Source: an uncultured Akkermansia sp.
GTDB taxonomy: Bacteria > Verrucomicrobiota > Verrucomicrobiia > Verrucomicrobiales > Akkermansiaceae
Length of the DNA stretch: 64,000 nt
NCBI GenBank assembly: GCA_904501975.1
Contig: CAJGCZ010000004.1
Location: forward strand, 15,542 to 79,541
Direction: 5' to 3'
Position 1 is the first letter of the stretch. Every line of letters starts with the position of its first letter. The notes beneath the pieces were generated by a model. That model was not told the DNA's origin. It saw only the letters and a list, made by a program, of their open reading frames with translations, and searched no databases. The translations under genes were made by a program, and so were the position numbers. This document shows, piece after piece, positions 1 through 8,569 of this stretch.

Positions 1-1936
1 TGCGAGAGGTCAGCTCACCGGCTCCGCATGCAGGGCACACAACATGCAGCTGCTCGTTGGTGCCGTTGTACATGTAGCTTCGCACGGCTTCCACGATTTC
101 TGTCGTGTAGGTGCGAATGTCTTTCATGAAGGATTCGCGCCCCAGCTTACCGGATTCCATCTGCTTGAGCCGGTACTCCCATTCACCGGTTAACTCCGGG
201 CTGGAGAGTGTGCTTAATCCAATCTTGCTCAGCAAATCAATTAAGTCCATACCACGGCGTGTGGCTACGAGGTCCTTGCCGTCGCGCACGATGTACTCTT
301 GCGTGATAAGGCCTTCAATGATAGAAGCTCGTGTGGCCGGGGTGCCTAAGCCTCGCTCTTTCATGGCGTAGGCCAATTCTTCATCCTCAACCAGCTTGCC
401 GGCTGTTTCCATGGCTGTAAGCAGGGTGGCTTCCGTATAGGGAGCCGGTGCCTTCGTGCGGTCGTGAATCGCCTGCGTGTTTTCTGTTAATACCTTTTCC
501 TTGGCTTTTACTTGGCAAAGCTCGTCCTTTTTGCGGCGTTCGGGTGAGCTGTACAGTGCTTTCCAGCCGGCCTTGAGCATAATGCGTCCATGGGTATGGA
601 AATGGTCTGTGGCGCCGGGAGTCTTAACGATGGTGGTGCGTTCCGTGTCCTCGTACTCTGCGTTGGGCATAAAGACACCTAAGAAGCGCTGCACTACCAG
701 ATTAAAGATTTTGGCAGCATCGCCACTAAGTGATACAAACTTGCCGGTAGGAATAATGGCAAAGTGGTCGCTTACTTTGCTGCTATCGAATACTCGCTTG
801 GAGGGGCGCACGCGTTTTTCAGCAAGAATCTCCTCAGCAAACGGCGCAAGGTTTTGCATGTTCTGCGCAATGGCTGCTACCGTTTTGGTGGCAATGCCAA
901 TGTAGTCTTGCGGAAGATACTTGGAATCCGTACGCGGATATGTCAAAACTTTATGCTTTTCGTAGCATTCCTGTGCAATTTGAAGGGTGCGACTGGCTGA
1001 AAAACCATAACGATTGCTGGCTTCCTTTTGAAGTGAGGTGAGGTCGAACAGCAGTGGTGCCGGCATGGAAACCGGTTTCTTTACTTCCTTCACATCGGCA
1101 GGTTGCCCCTTGCAGCGTGCTGCAATAGCTTCGGCAGTGGCTGCGTCCCAAATGCGTTCACGCGTGCGCTGTGGTGCTTTTTCGTCCTTCTTCCACTCTG
1201 TATCAAACCACTTGCCTTCGTAGTGGCCGGACTCGGTCTTGAAGGTAGCATGAACCTCGCAATATTCTTCGGGCACAAAGTTAAGAATGTCAATTTGGCG
1301 AGCCGTCAGCAATGCTAATGTGGGTGTTTGTACGCGGCCTGTGGTCGTTACGTTGAATCCGCCGGAGGCAGATTGCAGAACCGTGATGGCGCGTGTGCTA
1401 TTGAGCCCTACCAACCAGTCCGATTCAGAGCGGCATACGGCAGCATCTGCCAAGTTTGCCATTTCTTCATCTGTTTTCAGGGTTTCCCATGCTTCCAAAA
1501 TGGCATCATCCGTCATGCTCTGCATCCAAAGGCGGCGGAGCGGCTTTTTAATCTTGCCGTAGCGAATGATGTTGCGGAAGATAAGTTCACCCTCGCGCCC
1601 GGCATCGCATGCGTTTACCAGTAGCGTTACGTCTTTACCGCGTGCCAATTTCAGTACCTTCTTGAGTCGCTCAGAAGATTTGGAAATAGGCTCCAACTCC
1701 ATGCATCGGGGCATGACCGGTAGGTAATCCATTTTCCACGGCAGGCTTTTGCCATCCTCAGTCTGGGGCTTTTTTTGTTCAACTAAGTGGCCTACTGCTG
1801 AGGTGATGATGGTGGTATCATTAGCGAAACTGCCGGTAGATTCATCTTTCTTAAATTTACCCAGTTTCTTGCCAAGAACACGGGCAAGATCTGCTGCTAC
1901 GCTGGGTTTCTCTGCAATGATGAGTGTCTTTGACAT
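1..1936 (-). CDS. topB: DNA topoisomerase III (partial, C-terminus off window)
   Basis: Type IA topoisomerase that relaxes or decatenates DNA through a transient 5'-phosphotyrosyl link. The frame is open to the left edge, so about 645 residues are visible and the C-terminus is missing. The N-terminus MSKTLIIAEKPSVA is the Toprim start typical of TopB. The acidic Toprim motif is in NACDAGREGELIF. The catalytic tyrosine is in LTYPRTDS, about residue 333, where the family expects it. The visible part ends in a CPACGAGE stretch, which suggests one or more C-terminal zinc ribbons continue outside. The start is the ATG at 1936-1934; nothing coding lies directly upstream. The next gene is the sulfatase on the same strand, separated by a terminator, so topB is its own unit. 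TopB rather than TopA is favoured by the IAEKPSVA start; I am confident of the family. Confidence 0.92.
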   Translation of the reverse strand, partial: MSKTLIIAEKPSVAADLARVLGKKLGKFKKDESTGSFANDTTIITSAVGHLVEQKKPQTEDGKSLPWKMDYLPVMPRCMELEPISKSSERLKKVLKLARGKDVTLLVNACDAGREGELIFRNIIRYGKIKKPLRRLWMQSMTDDAILEAWETLKTDEEMANLADAAVCRSESDWLVGLNSTRAITVLQSASGGFNVTTTGRVQTPTLALLTARQIDILNFVPEEYCEVHATFKTESGHYEGKWFDTEWKKDEKAPQRTRERIWDAATAEAIAARCKGQPADVKEVKKPVSMPAPLLFDLTSLQKEASNRYGFSASRTLQIAQECYEKHKVLTYPRTDSKYLPQDYIGIATKTVAAIAQNMQNLAPFAEEILAEKRVRPSKRVFDSSKVSDHFAIIPTGKFVSLSGDAAKIFNLVVQRFLGVFMPNAEYEDTERTTIVKTPGATDHFHTHGRIMLKAGWKALYSSPERRKKDELCQVKAKEKVLTENTQAIHDRTKAPAPYTEATLLTAMETAGKLVEDEELAYAMKERGLGTPATRASIIEGLITQEYIVRDGKDLVATRRGMDLIDLLSKIGLSTLSSPELTGEWEYRLKQMESGKLGRESFMKDIRTYTTEIVEAVRSYMYNGTNEQLHVVCPACGAGELTSR

Positions 1937-1992
1937 GTTACAACGAAAAGGTTTGGCGCAATCCTCGTGTGAGGGTGCTTTCTGTATCTCTA

Positions 1993-2023
1993 TAGATAGC
2001 CTTATTCAGCCCTGTTTTGTCAA
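1993..2023 (-). promoter_or_regulatory. Possible topB promoter
   Basis: On the minus strand a perfect TTGACA (2023-2018) is followed after 19 nt by TATCTA (1998-1993). The spacer is longer than in the other promoters of this window, and the leader to the topB ATG would be about 50 nt. The -35 is good but the -10 is uncertain. Confidence 0.35.
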
Positions 2024-2050
2024 GTCTAAAGTGAGTCATTGGCGTGTTTC

Positions 2051-2088
2051 TGTAAAAAAGAAGCCTGACTCATAGTTGAGCCAGGCTT
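2051..2088 (-). terminator. Rho-independent terminator of the sulfatase gene
   Basis: A 12-bp stem (2061-2072 with 2077-2088, one mismatch) with a 4-nt loop. Read on the minus strand it is followed by a run of six T. It lies 25 nt past the sulfatase stop and separates that gene from topB. Confidence 0.8.
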
Positions 2089-2112
2089 GTGTGTAAAGTG
2101 TGGGAAAGTGGA

Positions 2113-3924
2113 TTACTTCTTGATGCGGTCATTCTCACCGGGGCCCCAAGAGGGGAGGTAGTCCGGAATCTTATGGCCACTGCCCGGGCAGGTCTCAGGC
2201 ACGCGGTAAAGAGCGCGTGCGGCATGGTACTTTTGCGTCAGGTCTTTCATAACCTCGGCATAAGCGGGGTCTTGAGAGACGTTGCGCATCTGCTGCGGGT
2301 CTGTTTCGTTATCAATGAGCAACCACTCGTTTTCGGGCTTGCGAACACCGCTCTTGCGCTCGTAGTCAAGGGGTGTCCAAATGCGAGCGAAGGTATAGCG
2401 GTCTGTGCGAATTCCGTCGTGGCGGGGTGCATTGTGTTCGCCCGGCTGCTCGTAGAAGGCGTAGTACAGCGGGCGATCCGTAAATTGCGGAGCCTCTCCG
2501 TTAGCAAAGAGGGGAACCATGGATTGACCCTCCATCGTGCGGGTGTTTTCCGGTGTGTTGGTGCCGGTTACTTCCAGCAGGGTGGGAGCATAGTCAATGT
2601 TCTGCACCATAGCGTTGCTGCGGGTTTTTGCAGGGATTTTGCCCTTCCATCGCATAATGAGGGGCATACGCATGGATTCTTCAAAAATCCAACGCTTATC
2701 GTACAAACCGTGTTCGCCGAGGTAGAAGCTTTGGTCGCCTACATAAATAACGAGTGTGTTTTCAGAGAGGCCGCTTGTATCCAAATAGTCCAGCAGAGAA
2801 GCAATGGATTCATCCAAGGAAAGAATGCAACCCAAGTAGTCTTCCATGTACCAGCGCCAGCGCTGCACGGTCATGTCTTCCTGTGTTTTAATCTTGCCGG
2901 CACGCATAGCTTCTACAAACTCACGAGTACGCGTGGTGTAAAAGTTGCGGTATACCTCCTGCAGGCCGGGTTCAATCCAGTCCATGCTCCAGCCGAGGTT
3001 AGTCTTAGGAGCAAACTTCGGTTGGTGTTTTTCAATGTTGAAATCTGCCGGAATCTGGCCCTTAAACTCGCCGTTTTTAATCTTGTTGCGCAGCTGGTGC
3101 TTGGGAATAATCTCCTTCATGACATCGAAGGGAATTTCGTTGTACACCAAGTGATTATCATTCCAGTTGCAGAGGTCCCATGCCACGGATTGTCGGTTGT
3201 GCTTCATGAACTCCGGGCGGTTCTCCCAGTTATCATGCAAGGTGGCAGGCGGGGTCATCTTAGCTACATGCTTCTTAATGACATCCAAGTGGCGAGGGGC
3301 GGGGAGCCAGTTGCGGTGCGGGGCCTTGTGGCCTACGATAAGCGCAAAGGGTTTCGTCTTGTCTCGGCTCTCCATCCATGTAATGGCCATGTTGGTAACA
3401 ACGTCCGTTACATAACCGCGGTGGCGAATGGTCTTGGTATTGCCCTTGTTATCAGCTGTATGGAAGGTGGAGTTAAGATAGTCACCTTGGCTGGGGAAGA
3501 CTTGCCATGAGTCAAACCCGGTGGGTTGAGAGATAAGGTGCCATTTGCCGACGATACCTGTCTGGTAGCCGGCTGCTTGCAGCATCTTAGGATACGTGGG
3601 TTGGTTGCCGTCAAAGGCCGGTCCGCCATAATTGTACAGGAAACCGTTGTTGTGGGAATGTCTGCCCGTCAGCATGCATGCGCGGGAGGGGCCACACAGG
3701 GAGTTGGCGCAATAGGCGCGATCAAACACCATGCCTTCTTCTGCCATACGTCGAAAACCGGGCAGCGGTACGGGCGTGTCCTTGTCATTGGTGCCCATAG
3801 CGTTAACCGAGTGGTCGTCGGAAATGATGAACAGAATATTAGGGCGGGTGTCTTCTGCCGCCATGGCAGCCATGGCTCCCATAAACAGTGCTGTTGTAGT
3901 AGCCAGTGTGCGAGTAATATTCAT
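2113..3924 (-). CDS. Secreted Cys-type (FGly) arylsulfatase family protein
   Basis: 603-aa sulfatase predicted to cleave sulfate esters from glycans outside the cytoplasm. Residues 1-22 form a signal peptide ending AMA. The metal-binding Asp pair is at 36-37 (SDDH). Cys77 in CGPSRACMLTGR is the residue converted to formylglycine, so activity needs an anaerobic-type or other maturase, which is not in this window. A later GDQ...GEHGLYDK motif matches metal-site residues of heparan/iduronate-type sulfatases. Mucin-feeding Verrucomicrobiota carry many such enzymes, so host or plant glycan desulfation is a reasonable inference; the exact substrate cannot be told. It is monocistronic, with a promoter 9 nt before the ATG and its own terminator. 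A long open frame on the opposite strand (2089-3510) is a shadow. Confidence 0.93.
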   Translation of the reverse strand: MNITRTLATTTALFMGAMAAMAAEDTRPNILFIISDDHSVNAMGTNDKDTPVPLPGFRRMAEEGMVFDRAYCANSLCGPSRACMLTGRHSHNNGFLYNYGGPAFDGNQPTYPKMLQAAGYQTGIVGKWHLISQPTGFDSWQVFPSQGDYLNSTFHTADNKGNTKTIRHRGYVTDVVTNMAITWMESRDKTKPFALIVGHKAPHRNWLPAPRHLDVIKKHVAKMTPPATLHDNWENRPEFMKHNRQSVAWDLCNWNDNHLVYNEIPFDVMKEIIPKHQLRNKIKNGEFKGQIPADFNIEKHQPKFAPKTNLGWSMDWIEPGLQEVYRNFYTTRTREFVEAMRAGKIKTQEDMTVQRWRWYMEDYLGCILSLDESIASLLDYLDTSGLSENTLVIYVGDQSFYLGEHGLYDKRWIFEESMRMPLIMRWKGKIPAKTRSNAMVQNIDYAPTLLEVTGTNTPENTRTMEGQSMVPLFANGEAPQFTDRPLYYAFYEQPGEHNAPRHDGIRTDRYTFARIWTPLDYERKSGVRKPENEWLLIDNETDPQQMRNVSQDPAYAEVMKDLTQKYHAARALYRVPETCPGSGHKIPDYLPSWGPGENDRIKK

Positions 3925-3933
3925 AACGTCTAA

Positions 3934-3962
3934 AGTCTATCCGGATTGCGGGAGGGAGTCAA
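3934..3962 (-). promoter_or_regulatory. Sulfatase gene promoter, near-leaderless
   Basis: Minus strand: TTGACT (3962-3957), 17-nt spacer, TAGACT (3939-3934), then 9 nt to the ATG. Expected transcription start lies about 2-3 nt before the start codon, leaving no room for a ribosome binding site. Confidence 0.7.
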
Positions 3963-3978
3963 GCCAAAAGCTCATGCT

Positions 3979-4110
3979 TTAGCGCTCGTCGCTCATGGGG
4001 GTAGCTACTTCGTAGCCATCTGCGTGGAAGATGCGTTTTTTCTGCACGCAGCTGCTGAGAGCCGCGACGGCCAAGGCGATACCAAGAATGATTGCGGTGG
4101 AGTTCTTCAT
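3979..4110 (-). CDS. Small lipoprotein (43 aa)
   Basis: Short frame starting ATG at 4110. The product begins MKNSTAIILGIALAV and has a lipobox-like LSSC with Cys21, which is a complete type II signal peptide. Only 22 residues follow the cysteine (KKRIFHADGYEVATPMSDER after Gln-type linkers), so the mature protein would be a tiny lipidated peptide at the cell envelope. It lies 22 nt downstream of the alcohol dehydrogenase stop on the same strand and may be co-transcribed with it. No function can be assigned. The intact lipobox and the stop after a charged tail make it a credible gene rather than a chance frame. Confidence 0.65.
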   Translation of the reverse strand: MKNSTAIILGIALAVAALSSCVQKKRIFHADGYEVATPMSDER

Positions 4111-4132
4111 AATTCTTCAGGTTAAAAATGTG

Positions 4133-5308
4133 TTACAGACAGTTTTTGTAAACTTCTTCGGCGGATGTGACGTCCAGAACCCGAACTCCGGGTAATAAGC
4201 CGCCGGGTCTCACAGAGCACGCGCCCTCAGCCATAGCCTTAAAGTCGGCATCGCGCGGAATTCCAAGCTCTTCCATTGTTTGAGGGAGTCCGAGTGATTT
4301 GTACCATGCACGAAGACGCATGATGCCTTCTTTTACAACTCTCTCTGTATCGCGAGAGGCAGCAACGCCCATCACGTTCACGGCCCATTGAGCAAAGATT
4401 CCGGGATTCGCTTGCCATACCGCATCAAAGTAGGCGGGTACAAGTACGGCCAAGCCGGCACCGTGCGGAACATCGTATACGGCGCTCAACTCGTGCTCCA
4501 AGGCATGGCATGTCCAACTCTGTTCTCTGCCTAAGCCTAAAATATTGTTGTGAGCAATCGTGCCGCTGAAGGCGAGTTGTGCCCAAGCTGCTTCATTTTG
4601 GGGCTCATTGCGCAAAATGGAGGCTTGCTGCATAATGGTGCGCATGGTGGCCTCGCTGAGGGCATCTGTAAGCTCTGTGCCTTGCGTGTTGGTAAAGTAA
4701 CGCTCGAAAATATGGCAAAGCATATCGCATGCACCGTAAGCCATTTGCTCCGGAGGAAGGGTCAGGAAGAGCTCCGGGCTAACAATGCTGAGGGCAGGGC
4801 GCAGCTGCTCATGGCCGTAGCCGAGCTTTCTGTTGCTCGCTCTGTCGGATATCACCGTATTGGGGCTGTTTTCGCTACCGGCTGCAGGAAGGGTCAGGAT
4901 GGTGGCAACGGGAAGGGGCGTGGTTTGTAATGTTTCTTCCTTTGTATAGAGCTTCCATACATCACCTTCGTGAGTGACGCTGAGGGCAATGGCTTTCGCG
5001 GAATCGATAACACTGCCGCCGCCTACTGCGAGAATATAATCCACGCCTTCTTCGCGGCATAAGGCCACACCCTGGCGCACTAAGTCAATCTCCGGGTTGG
5101 GCTTGACGCCACCCAGCTCTACAAAGGAAATGCCGGCTGTTGTTAGTGCATTAACAACAGATTCATACAAACCGCTGCGTTTGATGCTGCCACCGCCATA
5201 ATGTAGTAACAACTTTTCTGTCTTTCCTTTCAAAAGATTTCCGATATTTCGGTACTCTCCGTGCCCGAATACATAGCGCGTTTGGTTGTAATAAGAAAAG
5301 CTGTCCAT
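4133..5308 (-). CDS. Iron-containing alcohol dehydrogenase, BDH/YqhD type
   Basis: 391-aa group III alcohol dehydrogenase, predicted to reduce aldehydes to alcohols (or the reverse) with NAD(P)H in the cytoplasm. The cofactor loop GGGSVIDSAKAIA is near residues 96-108. Metal-ligand regions ACDMLCHIFE and HALEHELSAVYDVPHGAG hold the expected Asp and His residues. Length matches butanol dehydrogenase/YqhD relatives. The start is the ATG at 5308, 11 nt after a promoter -10. It is divergent from ffh. A role in fermentation or aldehyde detoxification is likely, but the substrate is unknown. Confidence 0.93.
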   Translation of the reverse strand: MDSFSYYNQTRYVFGHGEYRNIGNLLKGKTEKLLLHYGGGSIKRSGLYESVVNALTTAGISFVELGGVKPNPEIDLVRQGVALCREEGVDYILAVGGGSVIDSAKAIALSVTHEGDVWKLYTKEETLQTTPLPVATILTLPAAGSENSPNTVISDRASNRKLGYGHEQLRPALSIVSPELFLTLPPEQMAYGACDMLCHIFERYFTNTQGTELTDALSEATMRTIMQQASILRNEPQNEAAWAQLAFSGTIAHNNILGLGREQSWTCHALEHELSAVYDVPHGAGLAVLVPAYFDAVWQANPGIFAQWAVNVMGVAASRDTERVVKEGIMRLRAWYKSLGLPQTMEELGIPRDADFKAMAEGACSVRPGGLLPGVRVLDVTSAEEVYKNCL

Positions 5309-5319
5309 AAGTTCTCACT

Positions 5320-5348
5320 ATTCTTATCTTTATTGCGCCCGGAGTCAA
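5320..5348 (-). promoter_or_regulatory. Alcohol dehydrogenase promoter, short leader
   Basis: Minus strand: TTGACT (5348-5343), 17-nt spacer, AAGAAT (5325-5320), 11 nt to the ATG. The leader would be about 4-5 nt. Confidence 0.55.
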
Positions 5349-5501
5349 GTTCAATCTGTAGCATTATCATTGTTATTGTTTCTGAGCACAAAGAGGAATT
5401 TTGAACATGCTTTCCTGATAGTACCATGCTGGTGCTGCTTGCGGTGGTGCGCGGGTTTTGCTGCTTTTGCGATAAGGGATTGAGTATGCCACGCGAATCG
5501 C

Positions 5502-5530
5502 TTGACAGAGCGCTGCAAATCTGCTAGTTT
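5502..5530 (+). promoter_or_regulatory. ffh promoter, leaderless
   Basis: TTGACA (5502-5507), 17-nt spacer, TAGTTT (5525-5530), 7 nt to the ATG at 5538. Transcription should start on or next to the start codon. The promoter also argues against the longer in-frame start at 5502, which would lie inside the -35. Confidence 0.7.
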
Positions 5531-5537
5531 CACAGGC

Positions 5538-7082
5538 ATGTTTTCCTTGCTTTCCGATAAACTGGATGATGCCTTTCGTAAACTGCGTGGTCTGAGCAAA
5601 ATCTCAGAGTCCAACATTTCTGAAGCCATGCGCGATATTCGCATGGCTTTGCTTGATGCAGACGTAGAATACTCCGTTGCTCGTGAGTTTATTGCCTCCG
5701 TTAAGGAGCAGGCCATGGGTGAAAAGGTGCTTAAAACGGTTAAGCCGGGTGAGCAAATCGTTAAGATTTTCCGCGATGAGTTGGCCGCTTTGCTTGGTGG
5801 TGAAGAGGCTGAGTTGAATCTTGCCACTCCGGGGCACATTTTGGTGGTTGGTTTGAACGGTGCCGGTAAGACCACTACCAGTGCTAAATTGGCTCGTCGT
5901 CTTAAACTGGAAGGCAAAAAGCCCCTGTTGGTGGCATGCGATTTGATTCGTCCCGCCGCTATTGATCAGCTCGCTACGCTGGCTGCTCAGATTGAAGTGC
6001 CCGTTTACACGCCGTCTGCTACAGAAAAAGATGTTATCCGTGTAGCCAAGGATGCCCTGGCTTGGGCTAAGACTCAGGAGCACGACGTGATTATCTTTGA
6101 TACCGCCGGTCGCCAAGAGGTTGATGAGGAATTGGTGGCTGAGTTGCGTAAGCTTGCCAAATTCCTTGCTCCCCAGGAAGCTCTCTTGGTTGCCGATGCT
6201 GCTACTGGTCAGCAAGCTGTGCGCGTGGCGCAAACATTCGATAACGCCGTAGGCCTTACCGGTATTATCCTCACCAAATTGGATGGCGATGCCCGCGGTG
6301 GTGCTGCTCTTTCCATGCGTGCCGTAACCGGCAAACCGATTAAGTTTGTTGGTGAAGGTGAAAAGCTGGATATGTTCGGGCATTTCGTGCCGGTGCGTAT
6401 GGCCGACCGCATTCTCGGCATGGGCGACATTGTGGGGTTGGTGGAAAAGGCTGCAGAGAACCTTGATGAGCAGTCTGCCATGAACTCCATGAGCCGCATG
6501 ATGAGCGGTGAGTTTAATTTCAACGACTTCCTCAACCAGATGCGCATGATGCAGAAGTTGGGCCCGTTGGAGGGCTTGTTGAAGCTTCTGCCCGGTTTTG
6601 GTAAGCTGCGTAAGCAGTTGCCCGATGGCGCTCTTGATCCTAAGCGCTTGAAGCGCATGGAAGCCATCGTTCTGTCCATGACTCCGGCAGAGCGTGCTAA
6701 TTACAAGTTGCTCATTCCTTCTCGCCGTCGTCGCATTGCAAAGGGTTCCGGCGTGTCTGAAATTGAAGTAAACCGCTTTATTAAGAACTTCAAGGAAATG
6801 AAGGAAATGATGGGTGGTAAGAAAGGTGCCATGGGTGGCCTGATGAAAGCTATGCAAGGTGGCGGTATGCCTGCCGGTATGCCCACGCCGCCCGCCGGCG
6901 GTATGCCTGATTTAAACTCCATGATGCAATCCGGCAACATGCCCGACCTTTCCGGTATGTTTGGTCCCGGTGGCATGCCCGATATGTCTGAACTTGCCAA
7001 GGCGGCTTCCGGTAAAAAATCGCCCTTAGGTGGTGGCGGTTTCTTAGGTGGGCTTTTTGGTGGTAAACGCCGCCGCCGTTAA
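5538..7082 (+). CDS. ffh: Signal recognition particle protein Ffh (SRP54)
   Basis: 514-aa GTPase that binds 4.5S RNA and signal sequences and delivers ribosomes to the membrane. N domain at residues 1-90. The G domain has GLNGAGKTT (residues 105-113), DTAGR and TKLDGDARGG. The M domain is rich in methionine, ending with the RNA-binding GSG region. The last 80 residues are a low-complexity Gly/Met/Pro tail with repeated GGMP and a final basic GGKRRRR. The tail is longer than in E. coli Ffh. An in-frame start at 5502 would give 12 more residues, but it overlaps the -35 box, and MFSLLSDKLDDAF is the usual Ffh N-terminus. Single-gene unit closed by a terminator. Confidence 0.97.
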   Translation: MFSLLSDKLDDAFRKLRGLSKISESNISEAMRDIRMALLDADVEYSVAREFIASVKEQAMGEKVLKTVKPGEQIVKIFRDELAALLGGEEAELNLATPGHILVVGLNGAGKTTTSAKLARRLKLEGKKPLLVACDLIRPAAIDQLATLAAQIEVPVYTPSATEKDVIRVAKDALAWAKTQEHDVIIFDTAGRQEVDEELVAELRKLAKFLAPQEALLVADAATGQQAVRVAQTFDNAVGLTGIILTKLDGDARGGAALSMRAVTGKPIKFVGEGEKLDMFGHFVPVRMADRILGMGDIVGLVEKAAENLDEQSAMNSMSRMMSGEFNFNDFLNQMRMMQKLGPLEGLLKLLPGFGKLRKQLPDGALDPKRLKRMEAIVLSMTPAERANYKLLIPSRRRRIAKGSGVSEIEVNRFIKNFKEMKEMMGGKKGAMGGLMKAMQGGGMPAGMPTPPAGGMPDLNSMMQSGNMPDLSGMFGPGGMPDMSELAKAASGKKSPLGGGGFLGGLFGGKRRRR

Positions 7083-7116
7083 GCAATACTTCTCTTTTTC
7101 CGCTTCTTTTAATAGA

Positions 7117-7150
7117 AACCCCCCGAATGCCAAAACATTCGGGGGTTTTC
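7117..7150. terminator. Bidirectional terminator between ffh and fabI
   Basis: Stem of ten or more pairs around CCCCCGAATG/CATTCGGGGG, flanked by an A run on the left and a T run on the right, so it can work for both convergent genes. Confidence 0.85.
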
Positions 7151-7174
7151 TCTAATAAATGAGTTCGTGCAAAG

Positions 7175-7969
7175 TTACATGCCGACGATTTCGTAACCGC
7201 CGTCCACGTAAATCACCTGACCGGTGATGCTGGCAGCACCATCGCTGGCCAAGAAGGTGGCTGTTGCGCCCAATTCCTCCAGTGTGCAGGAGCGCTGCAA
7301 CGGGCTCTTCTCCTCATATACCTTGAACATGCCGGTGAAGCCGGAAACGCCACGAGCTGCCAAGGTTTGTACGGGGCCTGCGGAGATGCAGTTGACACGA
7401 ATCGGAGCTTCGCGACGACCAAGGTCAAAGGCAAGGTACTTAGCGCTCGTCTCCAAAGCTGCCTTAGATACGGCCATGAGATTGTAGTTCGGTACTACCT
7501 TCTGGCTGGCGTAGTAGGAAAGGGCTGTGATGGAGCCACCGTTCGTCATCATGGGGGCAACGGCACGGGAAAGCGCAATCAGCGAGTAGGCTGAAACCTG
7601 AAGGGACAAATCCCAAGCATCGCGAGGAATATCAGAGAAATGGCCTTCCAAGGTGCCCGGAGCCTTCGGTGCAAAGGCAATGGCGTGCAGCAGCATGTCT
7701 ACACGGTCTGTGTGCTCTGCTACAAAGCTAAAGAAGTTGGCGATGGAGTTATCGTCTGTTACGTCCAAATCGCAAACCGGGGTGTCTTCGCCAAAGGATT
7801 CTTTTACGAGCTTGGTTACGCCATCCTTAAGGCGTTCACCCTGATAATTGAAGATGAGCTTTGCGCCGGCTTCGTGCCATGCTTTTGCGATACCATAGGC
7901 AATGCTGCGCTTGTTGGCAACACCTGTTACGATACCGACCTTGCCTGCTAACGGTTTATCAAGTGACAT
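7175..7969 (-). CDS. fabI: Enoyl-[acyl-carrier-protein] reductase (NADH) FabI
   Basis: 264-aa short-chain dehydrogenase-type enzyme that reduces enoyl-ACP in the last step of each fatty-acid elongation cycle. It has the FabI variant of the nucleotide loop (GIVTGVANKRSIAYGIA) in place of TGxxxGxG, plus SYYASQKVVPNY and YNLMAVSK, giving the Tyr-x6-Lys catalytic pair. It ends with the usual DGGYEIVGM. Length is standard. It follows the YbjN-like gene by 23 nt on the same strand, so the two are probably one transcript driven by the promoter near 8504-8535. FabI is the triclosan target form. Confidence 0.97.
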   Translation of the reverse strand: MSLDKPLAGKVGIVTGVANKRSIAYGIAKAWHEAGAKLIFNYQGERLKDGVTKLVKESFGEDTPVCDLDVTDDNSIANFFSFVAEHTDRVDMLLHAIAFAPKAPGTLEGHFSDIPRDAWDLSLQVSAYSLIALSRAVAPMMTNGGSITALSYYASQKVVPNYNLMAVSKAALETSAKYLAFDLGRREAPIRVNCISAGPVQTLAARGVSGFTGMFKVYEEKSPLQRSCTLEELGATATFLASDGAASITGQVIYVDGGYEIVGM

Positions 7970-7992
7970 AGTATGATGTTTGTGTTAGTGGT

Positions 7993-8448
7993 TTACAGAA
8001 GAGGGAATTCTTGGGTGATGATACGAGCGTACGTCTGCGTGATGCAGATACCAACCTTTTCCATGTGGGCAATGCGCTTGAGTATCTCCTCGTGCGGTAC
8101 AGACATGTCTGTAGGAACATACTTGAGGCGGTAGTATACGTACCCGCCATCCGGATCAAGCAATAACTGCCCCTCCTGAAGGTTTGCATTCAGAGTCAAC
8201 AGCAGGAGACCGAGTTCCTGTTGATGCTCCTTAGCGATGCGAGAGCAGAAATGTACGTCGAATACCAAGCTGCTAGGCTCTTGCAGCTCTGTGAACATAA
8301 ATGTGCAGGGCATGCCGGTTGCATCGATGGGCAAGTAGGCCAAGCCGATTTTCTCAGCCGCAGGCCCCATGGTTACCCATTGGTAATCCTCATTGCGGCT
8401 GAGCAAATGCTGACGCACCAGTGCCAGTAAATTAATTTTTTCAGACAT
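7993..8448 (-). CDS. YbjN-like / secretion-chaperone-fold protein
   Basis: 151-aa cytoplasmic protein with no signal peptide or membrane segment. The pattern of short strands with a central acidic DPDGGYVYYRLKYVP segment and a C-terminal helix resembles the YbjN/type III secretion chaperone-like fold. That assignment is inference from general pattern, not from a catalytic motif. It lies 23 nt upstream of fabI in the same direction, so it should share its transcript. Function is unknown. Confidence 0.6.
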   Translation of the reverse strand: MSEKINLLALVRQHLLSRNEDYQWVTMGPAAEKIGLAYLPIDATGMPCTFMFTELQEPSSLVFDVHFCSRIAKEHQQELGLLLLTLNANLQEGQLLLDPDGGYVYYRLKYVPTDMSVPHEEILKRIAHMEKVGICITQTYARIITQEFPLL

Positions 8449-8503
8449 AATGATTGAGAAAAGTTTACGGGCTCACGGAACACGCTGCAGCCCTCTGCTG
8501 AGT

Positions 8504-8535
8504 ATTATATTACACAGAAGTTCGAGTATAGTCAA
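8504..8535 (-). promoter_or_regulatory. Promoter of the YbjN-like gene and fabI
   Basis: Minus strand: TTGACT (8535-8530) followed after 17 nt by TAATAT (8512-8507), or after 20 nt by TATAAT (8509-8504). The ATG at 8448 would have a leader of about 50 nt. Confidence 0.55.
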
Positions 8536-8569
8536 GAAAATGTGTCAGGAAAATTAAATCCTGAGCAAT

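Noticed and set aside
2089..3510. 473-residue open frame opposite the sulfatase gene
   Set aside because: It lies wholly within the sulfatase coding region, whose motifs are complete. No promoter or known family, and composition follows from the antisense frame.
5604..6857. 417-residue open frame opposite ffh
   Set aside because: It is an antisense shadow; ffh has all SRP54 motifs.
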